A DNA stretch of 18,165 nt from DATMNI01 sp035570275 (GTDB taxonomy: Bacteria > Acidobacteriota > Terriglobia > Bryobacterales > Bryobacteraceae). Below are positions 7,679-15,105 of this stretch, one piece after another. A program made the position numbers and the translations under genes. The stretch covers positions 1-18,165 of the forward strand of contig DATMNI010000061.1 of the NCBI GenBank assembly GCA_035570275.1, written 5' to 3'. Within the stretch, counting starts at the first letter, position 1. The number at the start of each line of letters is the position of its first letter. Below the pieces are notes generated by a model, which did no database searches, had not been told where the DNA came from, and worked only from the letters and a program-made list of their open reading frames with translations.

Positions 7679-9253
7679 TCAATGCGCCGGCAGCGCCCAG
7701 GCATAAAGCACGCTATCCACCGCCGTAATCACATACTGTCGTCCGCTCAGTTCATAGGTCATAGGTGCGCCCGTCAGGTTTCCGCCGGCATAGACATGCC
7801 ACAGCGTCTTCCCGGTGGCAGCGTCCAGGGCCGTCAGGTCCCCGGCCCCGTCACCCGTGAATAACAGTCGTCCCGCCGTGGTCAGAATGCCGCAGCCTTG
7901 ATCCCCTGCGTCCCGTGGGCCGCCGCCCGAGGGCCGGTCCTGGCGCCAGCGGACCTTGCCGGTTTCGTAATCCAGCGCCAGCAGCATCGATTGAGACCAC
8001 AGCGGTGTGTTCGCGCCGCCCTGGTGATCTGACGCCTTCTCCTGATTCTGGTCGTCCAGCGTCAGATACGAAACCATAAAGTGATGGTGGCCGTTGACGT
8101 AGAAAAGCCCGGTGTCGGGACTGAAACTCGGCGGCCACCAATTGGTGCCGCTGCCTTCAAACAGCGTCCCGGTAACCTGCGGTTCTTTGTCCGGCTTTGG
8201 GATGGGCTCGCCGCGCGGGTTCAGTCCCGCTGACCAGTTTTGCGGACCAAACTCGGCGCTCAACAGATTCTCCCCCGTGGCCCGGTCCAGCACGAAGTAG
8301 TATCCATTGCGGCTGGCCTGCGCCAGCAGTTTCCGCGGCTTTCCTTTGAAATTGCCGTCAATCAATACGACGGATTCGTTGGCGTCGCGGTCCTGGGTAT
8401 CGTGCGGAGAGGCCTGAAAATACCAGACCAGCTTGCCGGTGTCCGCGTTCAGGGCAACAATCGAGCACGTATACAGGTTGGCCCCGCGTCGCACTGTGCC
8501 TGCCAGCACCGGGTGAGGATTCCCGGTTCCCCAGTAGATCAGGTTCAGCTCCGGATCGTACGATCCGGGAATCCAGGTCGCGCCGCCGCCATGAGCCATA
8601 CTATCGGCATTCGGCCAGGTTTCCGAGCCCGGCTCGCCCGGTTTCGGCACGGCATCCCAGTGCCACAGAATCTTGCCGTCTTCGGGACTCCTGGCGTCCA
8701 GGAAACCCGGAATGTCAGACTGATCGTTGGACATGCCGGTGATCAGGCGGTCCTTCACCACTAACGGCGTCACGCTGATGTAATAACCGAATTTGTAATC
8801 GGCCACCTCCACATCCCAAACTGGCTTTCCGTTGCGCGCATCCAGACAAATCAGATGCGCATCGGGCGTACCGAAATACAACCGGTCCTTGTACATGGCC
8901 ACACCGCGCTGGCCGATCAAGTTGCCCGCGCTCTGGCGCTGGAAGTGCCAGATCTGGCGGCCGGTACGCGCATCCACAGCCCATACGTGGTTCGGGACCG
9001 TGAAGTACAGCGTTCCGTTGACGGCCAGCGGCGTGGATTTGATCGCCTGCTGGTGCGTCTGGAACGCCCACGCCATCGTCATCGACCCCACGTTGCTCTG
9101 GTTAATCTGCGACAGGCGGCTGTAGCGGCGGCCGGTATAGTCTCCGTTGTAAGTGGGCCAGGTATCTGTGGGAGGCTTCAAAAGCGCCGCCGGATCGAGG
9201 CCCTGTGACTGCAGACACGCGGCACCCGCCAGAAAAAGCGCTAGTCTCCTCAA
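7679..9253 (-). CDS. PQQ-dependent dehydrogenase, soluble quinoprotein
   Basis: This 524-aa periplasmic quinoprotein has a signal peptide (about 1-18) and an eight-bladed-propeller type sequence with repeated AxDxxTGxxxW blade motifs: AVDARTGRQIW (92-102), CLDARNGKPVW (136-146), ALNADTGKLVW (267-277) and ALDAATGKTLW near the end. The GTGNP block (N245) and PHDTQDRD block (283-290) correspond to the cofactor/calcium and active-site regions of methanol/ethanol-type quinoproteins, and the tail GAPMTYELSGRQYVITA is characteristic. The adjacent-cysteine disulfide of classical alcohol dehydrogenases is absent. There is no fused haem domain, so the diheme cytochrome just upstream is the likely electron acceptor. 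Substrate is unknown; an alcohol or sugar is expected. The start is TTG, overlapping the cytochrome stop as TTGA, which implies translational coupling. A later start would cut the signal peptide. Confidence 0.9.
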   Translation of the reverse strand: MRRLALFLAGAACLQSQGLDPAALLKPPTDTWPTYNGDYTGRRYSRLSQINQSNVGSMTMAWAFQTHQQAIKSTPLAVNGTLYFTVPNHVWAVDARTGRQIWHFQRQSAGNLIGQRGVAMYKDRLYFGTPDAHLICLDARNGKPVWDVEVADYKFGYYISVTPLVVKDRLITGMSNDQSDIPGFLDARSPEDGKILWHWDAVPKPGEPGSETWPNADSMAHGGGATWIPGSYDPELNLIYWGTGNPHPVLAGTVRRGANLYTCSIVALNADTGKLVWYFQASPHDTQDRDANESVVLIDGNFKGKPRKLLAQASRNGYYFVLDRATGENLLSAEFGPQNWSAGLNPRGEPIPKPDKEPQVTGTLFEGSGTNWWPPSFSPDTGLFYVNGHHHFMVSYLTLDDQNQEKASDHQGGANTPLWSQSMLLALDYETGKVRWRQDRPSGGGPRDAGDQGCGILTTAGRLLFTGDGAGDLTALDAATGKTLWHVYAGGNLTGAPMTYELSGRQYVITAVDSVLYAWALPAH

Positions 9254-10056
9254 CGCAGTGTCTCCAGGTAGGCCAGCATGTTATGCATATCCGAATCGGT
9301 GTACCTGGTGAGCAGTTCGCGGTGCGCAGCCATCCTGTCCTTCACCTCCACCTTGACCGTGCCGGCCGGCCAGGAATGGTACCAACCTTGCGCATCCTGG
9401 ATCGCCACGTCGTAATTGGTCAGAAGCAGCACCTCGCCGTCGTACTGCTTTCCGGCGGCGTCGGTCACAACGGCCGTCAGGCGCTGGCGAGGCGGATAGA
9501 GAAACCGCGCCTGCAAATCCACGGCCGAATATTTTCGGGCAATCCCCTCCAGATCACGAGTAGGCGAATGACAACCCCCACATCCACCCGCGCCGGTGAA
9601 AAACGACTTGCCGGCCTCCGCGTTGCCGATGAGCAGCTTGTCCGCCGAGCCCTGCATGGGACGGTTCGCCGACCGGATGTCGGCTGCCGCGATCCGCGAG
9701 CGGAGAAATGTCACGATGTCCGCTACCTGGTTCGGGCTGAGTTGTATCGGCGGCATTCCCTGGTCCGGACGGCCGTCACGAATTACGGCGCCGATCAGAT
9801 TGCCGTTCTCATCGTGCCGGACCACGCCACTGCGAATGAGACTTGGCCCGTGCGCTCCGCCGTTAGCATTTGGCCCATGGCAGAATGCACAGGACTGCCC
9901 GAATTGGGTTCGTCCCCGCTGCACCGCCTCGGCCGGCAGCCGCGGTTGATTCGCGCGCGCACTCCCTCCTGGCGAACTGGCGGGAGACTCTTGCGCCCAC
10001 ATCGCCATCACGCTCCCCATCGCGAGGACCAGACCACGTCTCAGCACTAGTCTCAT
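9250..10056 (-). CDS. Diheme cytochrome c, partner of the PQQ dehydrogenase
   Basis: This periplasmic electron-transfer protein is 268 aa from the chosen ATG at 10054-10056. I chose this start because it gives a clean signal peptide (MRLVLRRGLVLAMGSVMAMWAQ). The frame is open 20 codons further, to 10116, but that would place a non-signal-like leader in front and overlap the divergent oxidase gene. Haem site 1 is CAFCH (56-60), with a likely methionine ligand in GMPPIQLS (M101). Haem site 2 is CGGCH (159-163). The segment after the second haem (YDGEVLLLTNYDVAIQDAQGWYHSWP) is common in acidobacterial cytochromes next to PQQ enzymes. A further methionine-rich tail, YTDSDMHNMLAYLETLR, closes the protein. 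Its stop overlaps the dehydrogenase start, so the two are co-transcribed and probably carry electrons from the quinoprotein to the respiratory chain. Confidence 0.88.
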   Translation of the reverse strand: MRLVLRRGLVLAMGSVMAMWAQESPASSPGGSARANQPRLPAEAVQRGRTQFGQSCAFCHGPNANGGAHGPSLIRSGVVRHDENGNLIGAVIRDGRPDQGMPPIQLSPNQVADIVTFLRSRIAAADIRSANRPMQGSADKLLIGNAEAGKSFFTGAGGCGGCHSPTRDLEGIARKYSAVDLQARFLYPPRQRLTAVVTDAAGKQYDGEVLLLTNYDVAIQDAQGWYHSWPAGTVKVEVKDRMAAHRELLTRYTDSDMHNMLAYLETLR

Positions 10057-10094
10057 GATACGCTCGAAAACGAGATCGCCAGGGGGCCACAAGA

Positions 10095-11513
10095 ATGACA
10101 GGCACCATAATGACAATCAAGCGTCGGGACATCTTGAAAGTAAGCGCAGCCGGGCTGGCCGGTACACTGGCGGCCCAGAGCGCCGGCGCCAAAAAGAAAG
10201 TAATCGTCATCGGCGCTGGGATCGCCGGTCTCTCTTGCGGATACGAGCTGGTGCGGCGCGGTCACGATGTGACCGTACTGGAAGCCAGCGGGCGGGCAGG
10301 CGGCCACGTCCGCACCTTCCACGACCAGTTCGCCGACGGCTTATACGCCGATATCGGAGCGGAACACTTCTACTACCCGGGGTACACGGAATACTGGCGT
10401 TATCTGAAGGAGTTCTCCCTCACCGCCATCCCCTACCCGCGGCGTGACAATATGGTGCGTTTCCTGAACGGAGAGCGGTTCACGGAGGAGGAACTTCATA
10501 GCCGCGGGGCGCTGGGCAAACTTGGGTTCAGTCAGCGCGAGATCGGCTTTCTAGGCAAACGTTCCTGGTCGGAGCTGCCGCTTTTATACATCCAACAGTA
10601 CGTGGACCAGGTTCGCGACGAAGCCAATCCATTTGAAGGAGCCTTGCGTCAACTCGATCCAGTCAGTTTTACGGAATTATTGAAGCGGGAAAACGCGTCC
10701 GCCGCGGCGCTGCAGTTTTTCGGAGGCTCCGGGTCGGCTCTACAGACCATCTGGGGGGCGGCCGTCAAGAAACTGCGAGGCACGGACCTCGAATCGAAAA
10801 AGCTATTCAGGCTAAAAGGCGGCAACCAGCTCATGACCGATGCCTTCGCCGCCCGTCTTGGCGGCCGGGTGCACCTGGGCTGCCCGGTTCTGCGCATCGA
10901 TCATGGCGCGTCCGGCGCCACCGTGACGTGCCGGGAGTTCGAACAGGAGCGCAAGCTCGAAGCCGACTATGTGGTCAGTTGCGTCTCCGCGGTGGTGTTG
11001 CGGCAGATCCCGGTTTCGCCGGCGTGGCCAGAGGCGAAGGCTTTCGTGATTCGCGAAATGCCGTACTATACGCGCACCCGCATAGTTTTCCAGACGCAGA
11101 CACGCTTCTGGAAAACCGACAAGATCAGTCCGAACTGGACGCCTCCCAATCCCCAGCTCAACGAATTGTGGTCCATGGCGGAAGAAGTGAATACGCCCAG
11201 AGGGATTCTGCTGGGTGGCGCGCAGGCGGGTGTTTCCGCCGCGGCCTCGCTGGCCGCCTTCCAGAAGCTTTACCACGGCAAATCGGCGGATATCGAGCAG
11301 GTGATTGTGCACGACTGGTCCAAGGATCCCTATGCCGGCATGTGCGAGCGCACGGCCTACAAGCCTGGCGACCTGGCGCGCTTCTGGCCGGAAGTGACTC
11401 GTCCGGTGGGACGAATTCACTTCGCCGGAGCCTATGCCGCCCAAATGTCGTGGGGACAGGAAGCCGCCCTGGAATCGGCCAACCGCGCCGCGCTAGAGAT
11501 TGACCGGGCATGA
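10095..11513 (+). CDS. Tat-exported FAD-dependent amine oxidase-like enzyme
   Basis: This 472-aa protein starts with a twin-arginine signal (KRRDILKVSAAGLAGTLAA, R10-R11 in the long form). An FAD-binding Rossmann motif follows directly: VIVIGAGIAGLSCGYELVRRG (about 37-56, GAGIAG 40-45) with the acidic ribose ligand E63 and the GRAGGHVRT stretch. The C-terminal FAD block GRIHFAGAYAA...WGQEAALESANRAA is also present. This is the flavin amine oxidase / protoporphyrinogen oxidase / phytoene desaturase superfamily. Export by Tat argues against haem or carotenoid synthesis and for a periplasmic oxidase; the substrate cannot be read from the sequence. Two in-frame ATGs exist, at 10095 (GGGGG eight bases upstream) and at 10110 (a shorter leader nearer the RR motif). 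It is divergent from the cytochrome gene with only 38 bases between, so the promoters must overlap, and convergent with the permease gene three bases away. Confidence 0.87.
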   Translation: MTGTIMTIKRRDILKVSAAGLAGTLAAQSAGAKKKVIVIGAGIAGLSCGYELVRRGHDVTVLEASGRAGGHVRTFHDQFADGLYADIGAEHFYYPGYTEYWRYLKEFSLTAIPYPRRDNMVRFLNGERFTEEELHSRGALGKLGFSQREIGFLGKRSWSELPLLYIQQYVDQVRDEANPFEGALRQLDPVSFTELLKRENASAAALQFFGGSGSALQTIWGAAVKKLRGTDLESKKLFRLKGGNQLMTDAFAARLGGRVHLGCPVLRIDHGASGATVTCREFEQERKLEADYVVSCVSAVVLRQIPVSPAWPEAKAFVIREMPYYTRTRIVFQTQTRFWKTDKISPNWTPPNPQLNELWSMAEEVNTPRGILLGGAQAGVSAAASLAAFQKLYHGKSADIEQVIVHDWSKDPYAGMCERTAYKPGDLARFWPEVTRPVGRIHFAGAYAAQMSWGQEAALESANRAALEIDRA

Positions 11514-11516
11514 AAT

Positions 11517-13973
11517 TCATTCGTAGCGGAGGGCGTTCATGGGGTCCACACGCGCCGCGCGGTGCGCCGGGAGGTAGCCGGCCAGCGCAGCCGCCGCTAC
11601 CATGACCACAGTGGCGGCGACCAGCGTGAACGGGTCGGCGGCGGTGAGTCCAAACAGGCTGCCGGATATCAGGCGGGCGGCGGCCAGCGCCATCGGGATG
11701 CCCGCGGCCACGCCGATACCAACCAGGGTGAGTACTTCGCGCAGCACCAGCCAGATCACTTCGGAGCGTTGCGCGCCCAGTGCCATGCGGATGCCGATTT
11801 CGTTGGTGCGGCGGGCCACGGCGTACGCCATCAAGCCGTACAGGCCGACGCCGGCCAGCAGTAGGGCCAGGCCGGCAAAGAATCCGCAGAGCGTGGCGAT
11901 CAGGCGTTCCTCAAGCAGCGTGGCGTCAATCTGGAGCGCCAGCGTTTGCATTTCGAAGACGGGGACATTGCGGCAAAGTTCCTGCACTTCACGAAGCACG
12001 GCGGGCGCTGCGGCGGCGGCGTTGGCGGTGCGTACGTGGAGGGTCATCTGGCCGCGGCCCGTGCGAGCCTGGGTGAAGGTCTGGTAGAACATCGGGGCCA
12101 CCGGTTCGCGGAGGCTGCCATAGCGCGCGTCCGTCACGATGCCGGCAATTTCAATCGGCTGGCGGTCGCCGGCGAAGACGAAGCGGGCGCCGATGGGGTC
12201 GCGGCCGGGGAACAGCGTGCGGGCCATGGTCTCATTGATTACCGCCACAGGCTGCGAGGTGCGCTGGTCTTGCGCCATGAGGTCGCGGCCGCGCAGGATC
12301 GGCAGGCCGAGGCTGGCGAAGTAATCGGGATAGATCTGCATCCAGTGGACCTTGGTGGTGGGCCGGCCTTCGACGGCAATGGTGGGCATGTTGTCGAAGC
12401 TGCCACCGCGCTCCCAGGGGTCGCGGGAGAAGGGACTGTAGCCGCCCAGGCTGGCGGCGATCACACCCGGAATGGCCCGGATGCGGTGCAGGAAATCCCG
12501 ATAGGCCAGATCGAGCCTGGCGTCCTTGAAGTCGCTGCCCAGAGGTTCCAGCCGGACGACGAGGATTTTTTCAGGCTGGAAGCCGGCGTCCTGCGATCGC
12601 AGGTTGCCGAGCGTGCGCAGGAAGAGCCCCGCGCCCACCAGCAGCAGCAGCGAGAAAGCCACCTGCGAGACCACCAATACTTTGCCGGTGGTCTGGCGGA
12701 GTGCGGCAGTTTGCTTTTGGATAAGCGCGGGATTGAGGTCGAGACGGGCGGCGCGCCAGGCCGGAGCCAGGCCGAAGAGGATTCCGGTGAGAACGGAAAC
12801 GGCGAGGGTAAAGGCGAGGATGCGGACGTCTGGGCTGAGGTCGAGCGCTACGGGAACTTCGCCCTTCGGCAGGAAGCTCAGCAGCAGCCGCGCGGACCAG
12901 CGGGCGAAGAGGAGACCGGCAAGCCCTCCAAGCGTGGAGAGGACCACGCTTTCGGTGAGCAATTGGCGAATCAGGCGGAAGCGGGCGGCGCCCAAAGCCA
13001 GGCGGACGGCGATTTCCCTTCGTCGCGCGGCGGCGCGGACCAGTAACAGATTGGCCACATTGGCGCAGGCGATGAGCAGCACCAGGCCGACCACGGCCAT
13101 CAGCACCGCCAGCGGCTGCGAGAATTGCCGCCGCAAATCGGAGAGGCCCTTGCCGCCGGGCAGCAGTTCCAGTTTCTGGGGCTCGGCGCGCAGGGCGTTG
13201 CCGAACTTCGCGGCCATGAATCGCCGTACCTCCTCGTTCATCTCGTTGGCCGCCGGTTGAAGGCTCGCCAGGGCCTGTGCCACGCCGACCCCCGGCTTGA
13301 GGCGGGCAATCACGTGCAGCCAGCTATTGGTCTGGCGTTCATTGACCAGCCATGACGCCATGCCGGGCATAACCTGGGGCTGCATCATGACGGGGACGGT
13401 GATGTCGGGCGCACTGCCGACTTCGAGGCCGAAGAATTCGGGCGGCGTGACGCCAATGATGGTGTATCGCAGGCCGGCGATTTCGATGGTGCGGCGGAGC
13501 ACACCGGGGTCGCGGTTGAACCGGCGCTGCCAGAAGGCGTAACTGATGACCGCGACGGGGTGGGCGCCGGGAGTGCGGTCGTCATCCGGTTCCAGCGTGC
13601 GTCCCAGAATGGCGCGGACGCCCAGCACGGAGTAGTAATTTCCGGTGACGAGTTGGCCGGTCCCGGCGGGTTCGAGTTGGCCATCGATCCTGACGTTGAG
13701 GCGGGCTGGCGAGTAGCCCAGTACGCCGGTGAAGACGGTGTTGGTGTCGCGGATCAGCTTGTAATCTGGATACGAAAAGCCATCGCCCGACATCTGGAAG
13801 ACAACCAGCCGCTGCGGGTCGGCCACGGGCAGCATTCTGAGCAGCACGGCGTCGATGAGGCTGAAAATGGCGGTGTTGGCGCCGATTCCCAGCGCCAGGG
13901 AGAGCACGGCCACGGCGGAGAAGACCGGGCTTTTTTGCAGCATCCGGAGTGCGTAGCGAAGATCTTGCAGCAT
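11517..13973 (-). CDS. ADOP-type ABC transporter permease (FtsX/MacB-like)
   Basis: This 818-aa inner-membrane protein has the duplicated-permease layout known from Acidobacteria. It opens with the stereotyped MLQDLRYALRMLQKSPVF and a first membrane helix (about 18-40). A MacB-like periplasmic domain follows, then a three-to-four-helix FtsX block (about 285-460) with RRREIAVRLALGAARFRLIRQL. A second periplasmic domain and a second FtsX block follow, with RRTNEIGIRMALGAQRSEVI and the end motif PAHRAARVDPMNALRYE. Both coupling sequences (EIAVRLALGA, EIGIRMALGA) are intact. No ATPase and no PadR regulator is adjacent, which is common for this family; the energising subunit must be elsewhere. The substrate is unknown; efflux or lipoprotein handling is typical of relatives. 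The start has no clear Shine-Dalgarno, and its frame runs without a stop into the Uma2 remnant upstream. The antisense strand carries a long open frame that is only a shadow. Confidence 0.93.
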   Translation of the reverse strand: MLQDLRYALRMLQKSPVFSAVAVLSLALGIGANTAIFSLIDAVLLRMLPVADPQRLVVFQMSGDGFSYPDYKLIRDTNTVFTGVLGYSPARLNVRIDGQLEPAGTGQLVTGNYYSVLGVRAILGRTLEPDDDRTPGAHPVAVISYAFWQRRFNRDPGVLRRTIEIAGLRYTIIGVTPPEFFGLEVGSAPDITVPVMMQPQVMPGMASWLVNERQTNSWLHVIARLKPGVGVAQALASLQPAANEMNEEVRRFMAAKFGNALRAEPQKLELLPGGKGLSDLRRQFSQPLAVLMAVVGLVLLIACANVANLLLVRAAARRREIAVRLALGAARFRLIRQLLTESVVLSTLGGLAGLLFARWSARLLLSFLPKGEVPVALDLSPDVRILAFTLAVSVLTGILFGLAPAWRAARLDLNPALIQKQTAALRQTTGKVLVVSQVAFSLLLLVGAGLFLRTLGNLRSQDAGFQPEKILVVRLEPLGSDFKDARLDLAYRDFLHRIRAIPGVIAASLGGYSPFSRDPWERGGSFDNMPTIAVEGRPTTKVHWMQIYPDYFASLGLPILRGRDLMAQDQRTSQPVAVINETMARTLFPGRDPIGARFVFAGDRQPIEIAGIVTDARYGSLREPVAPMFYQTFTQARTGRGQMTLHVRTANAAAAAPAVLREVQELCRNVPVFEMQTLALQIDATLLEERLIATLCGFFAGLALLLAGVGLYGLMAYAVARRTNEIGIRMALGAQRSEVIWLVLREVLTLVGIGVAAGIPMALAAARLISGSLFGLTAADPFTLVAATVVMVAAAALAGYLPAHRAARVDPMNALRYE

Positions 13974-14035
13974 CTTGAAGAGTAGGACGACGCAGCCGGC
14001 GAAAAGTTCACAAGGTTTGGGAGAAGGGCTAACCG

Positions 14036-14357
14036 GAAGCGCATCGGCGCCGGCATAAATTTGAGCGAACTGGAGTTCGACCCCGATACTGGGGAGGCGA
14101 ATGGAGCCGCGCTCCTCGCCGGGGATCTCAATCCGCCATTCCTCCCGTAGCCGCGTGCAGTGCGTATGCTTTGCGACTGCTGGGAGACCATCAGATATTC
14201 TTTCAGCGAAGGAATCGACTGGTAGTCGAAGAACTTGGTAGTGCCGACTTCCACGATGACGATCGGATTTTCCAGGTTGTCAGTCTCAAAATCAACGGGA
14301 ACGCCGCAGACAATCGATGCATCCGGATAGTTGAATAGGCCCGTCGCCGGAGCAAGG
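14036..14357 (-). pseudogene. Decayed Uma2-family nuclease fragment
   Basis: This stretch is a broken sister of the intact Uma2 gene beside it. It aligns with about residues 75-185 of that protein: PATGLFNYPDASIVCG, NPIVIVEV, TTKFFDYQSIPSLKEYLMVSQ, then, in a second frame, EEWRIEIPGEERGSIRLPSIGVELQF. Three lesions are visible. The first 75 residues are missing, the segment LSKSTERHDR after the catalytic glutamate is replaced by one glycine, and the frame changes near 14165. There is no stop before the downstream permease gene, whose ATG is in the same frame as the tail. It is most simply a tandem duplicate cut off by the 3' end of the intact copy. Confidence 0.8.
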
Positions 14358-14369
14358 TCAGTTATGGGA

Positions 14370-14386
14370 GATGGGTAAGACCCATC
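14370..14386 (-). terminator. Short hairpin after the Uma2 gene
   Basis: GATGGGT-aag-ACCCATC is a 7-bp perfect stem starting nine bases past the Uma2 stop on its own strand. No T-tract follows it, so any role in termination or mRNA stability is weakly supported. Confidence 0.3.
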
Positions 14387-14394
14387 GGTCGCCG

Positions 14395-14967
14395 TTACCC
14401 CGGAAGCAAATCCAGGTCCGCGTAGATCTCGTCGAACGGAAGTTCGACTCCGATGCTGGGGAAGCGAATGACCCCTTGCTCCTCGCCCACGGTTTCGATC
14501 CGCCACTCCTCGTCACTAATTCTGCTGCAGTGAGTGACACTACGGGACTCTTGGGAGACCATCAGATAATCCCTCAGGGAGGGAATCGACCGATACTCGA
14601 AGAACTTGGTGGTGCGATCGTGGCGCTCAGTGGATTTCGACAGGACCTCGACGATGACGATTGGAGTTACCAGATTGTCGGTTTGGAAGAATACGGGCGT
14701 ACCGCAGACCACCGAAACGTCCGGATAAGTGTACAAGCCAGTTGCGGGAATATGCACGCGCATGTCCGAGTTGAAGACGCGGCAGGGTCCGCCTCGGAGC
14801 GCAAATGCCAGCCTGGCTAAAATATTGCTGGCAATGCCCGTATGCCGCGGGCGACCGCCAGCCATTGCGTACACCCGCCCATCGCAGTACTCGCTTTTGA
14901 ACTCGGCCTTGCGCTCGGCCTGCAGGTATTCCTCAGGCGTGATGTAGGGGATGGTCTGAGATGCCAT
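14395..14967 (-). CDS. Uma2-family (DUF820) PD-(D/E)XK endonuclease
   Basis: This 190-aa protein is the usual length for the family. It opens with the TPEEYLQAE helix and the SEYCDGRVYAMAGG strand-turn (26-38). HTGIASNILARLAFALRG, the YPDVSVVCG strand (D83) and VEVLSKSTERHDRTTKFFEY follow, with E107 and K121 as the expected acid and lysine of the nuclease core, then the RSIPSLRDYLMVSQ helix. All expected core residues are present, so the fold should be active. Uma2 proteins are abundant in cyanobacteria, Acidobacteria and other lineages; their biological target is not established, with roles in mobile or defence-linked DNA processing proposed. The ATG start fits the family N-terminus. The decayed second copy lies directly downstream and the twin palindromes lie about 80 bases upstream. 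Confidence 0.93.
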   Translation of the reverse strand: MASQTIPYITPEEYLQAERKAEFKSEYCDGRVYAMAGGRPRHTGIASNILARLAFALRGGPCRVFNSDMRVHIPATGLYTYPDVSVVCGTPVFFQTDNLVTPIVIVEVLSKSTERHDRTTKFFEYRSIPSLRDYLMVSQESRSVTHCSRISDEEWRIETVGEEQGVIRFPSIGVELPFDEIYADLDLLPG

Positions 14968-15049
14968 ACTATTTCGATTGTAACCGGTCCGGAACGCGCA
15001 CGAAAACCAACGAGCCCGCTGCCGTTACGACAGGTAAGGGAGCGGGGCA

Positions 15050-15085
15050 GGCGGATTAACAATCCGCCGCAGGTTAACAACCTGC
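15050..15085. repeat. Twin palindromic repeats
   Basis: Two perfect palindromes lie back to back: GGCGGATT-aac-AATCCGCC (15050-15068) and GCAGGTT-aac-AACCTGC (15069-15085). They share the 3-base centre and are enclosed by GGGGCAG and CTGCCCC. Related sequences occur at 2107-2131 and 17120-17141. They sit between the Uma2 start and the end of the TonB receptor remnant. They look like a REP/MITE-like dispersed family. Confidence 0.75.
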
Positions 15086-15105
15086 CCCACAAAGAGAGGG
15101 GCAGC

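Noticed and set aside
8551..8568. Perfect 18-bp palindrome CCGGATCGTACGATCCGG
   Set aside because: It lies inside the PQQ dehydrogenase and simply encodes a family-typical Pro-Gly-Ser-Tyr-Asp-Pro turn; likely a codon-choice coincidence.
10057..10116. Longer start for the diheme cytochrome
   Set aside because: The 20 added residues do not look like a leader and would overlap the start of the divergent oxidase gene; the internal ATG gives a clean signal peptide.
11946..13046. A 366-codon open frame on the plus strand
   Set aside because: It lies wholly antisense to the well-supported ADOP permease; its low-complexity Gly/Ala/Glu/Gln/Arg composition is that of a high-GC shadow frame.
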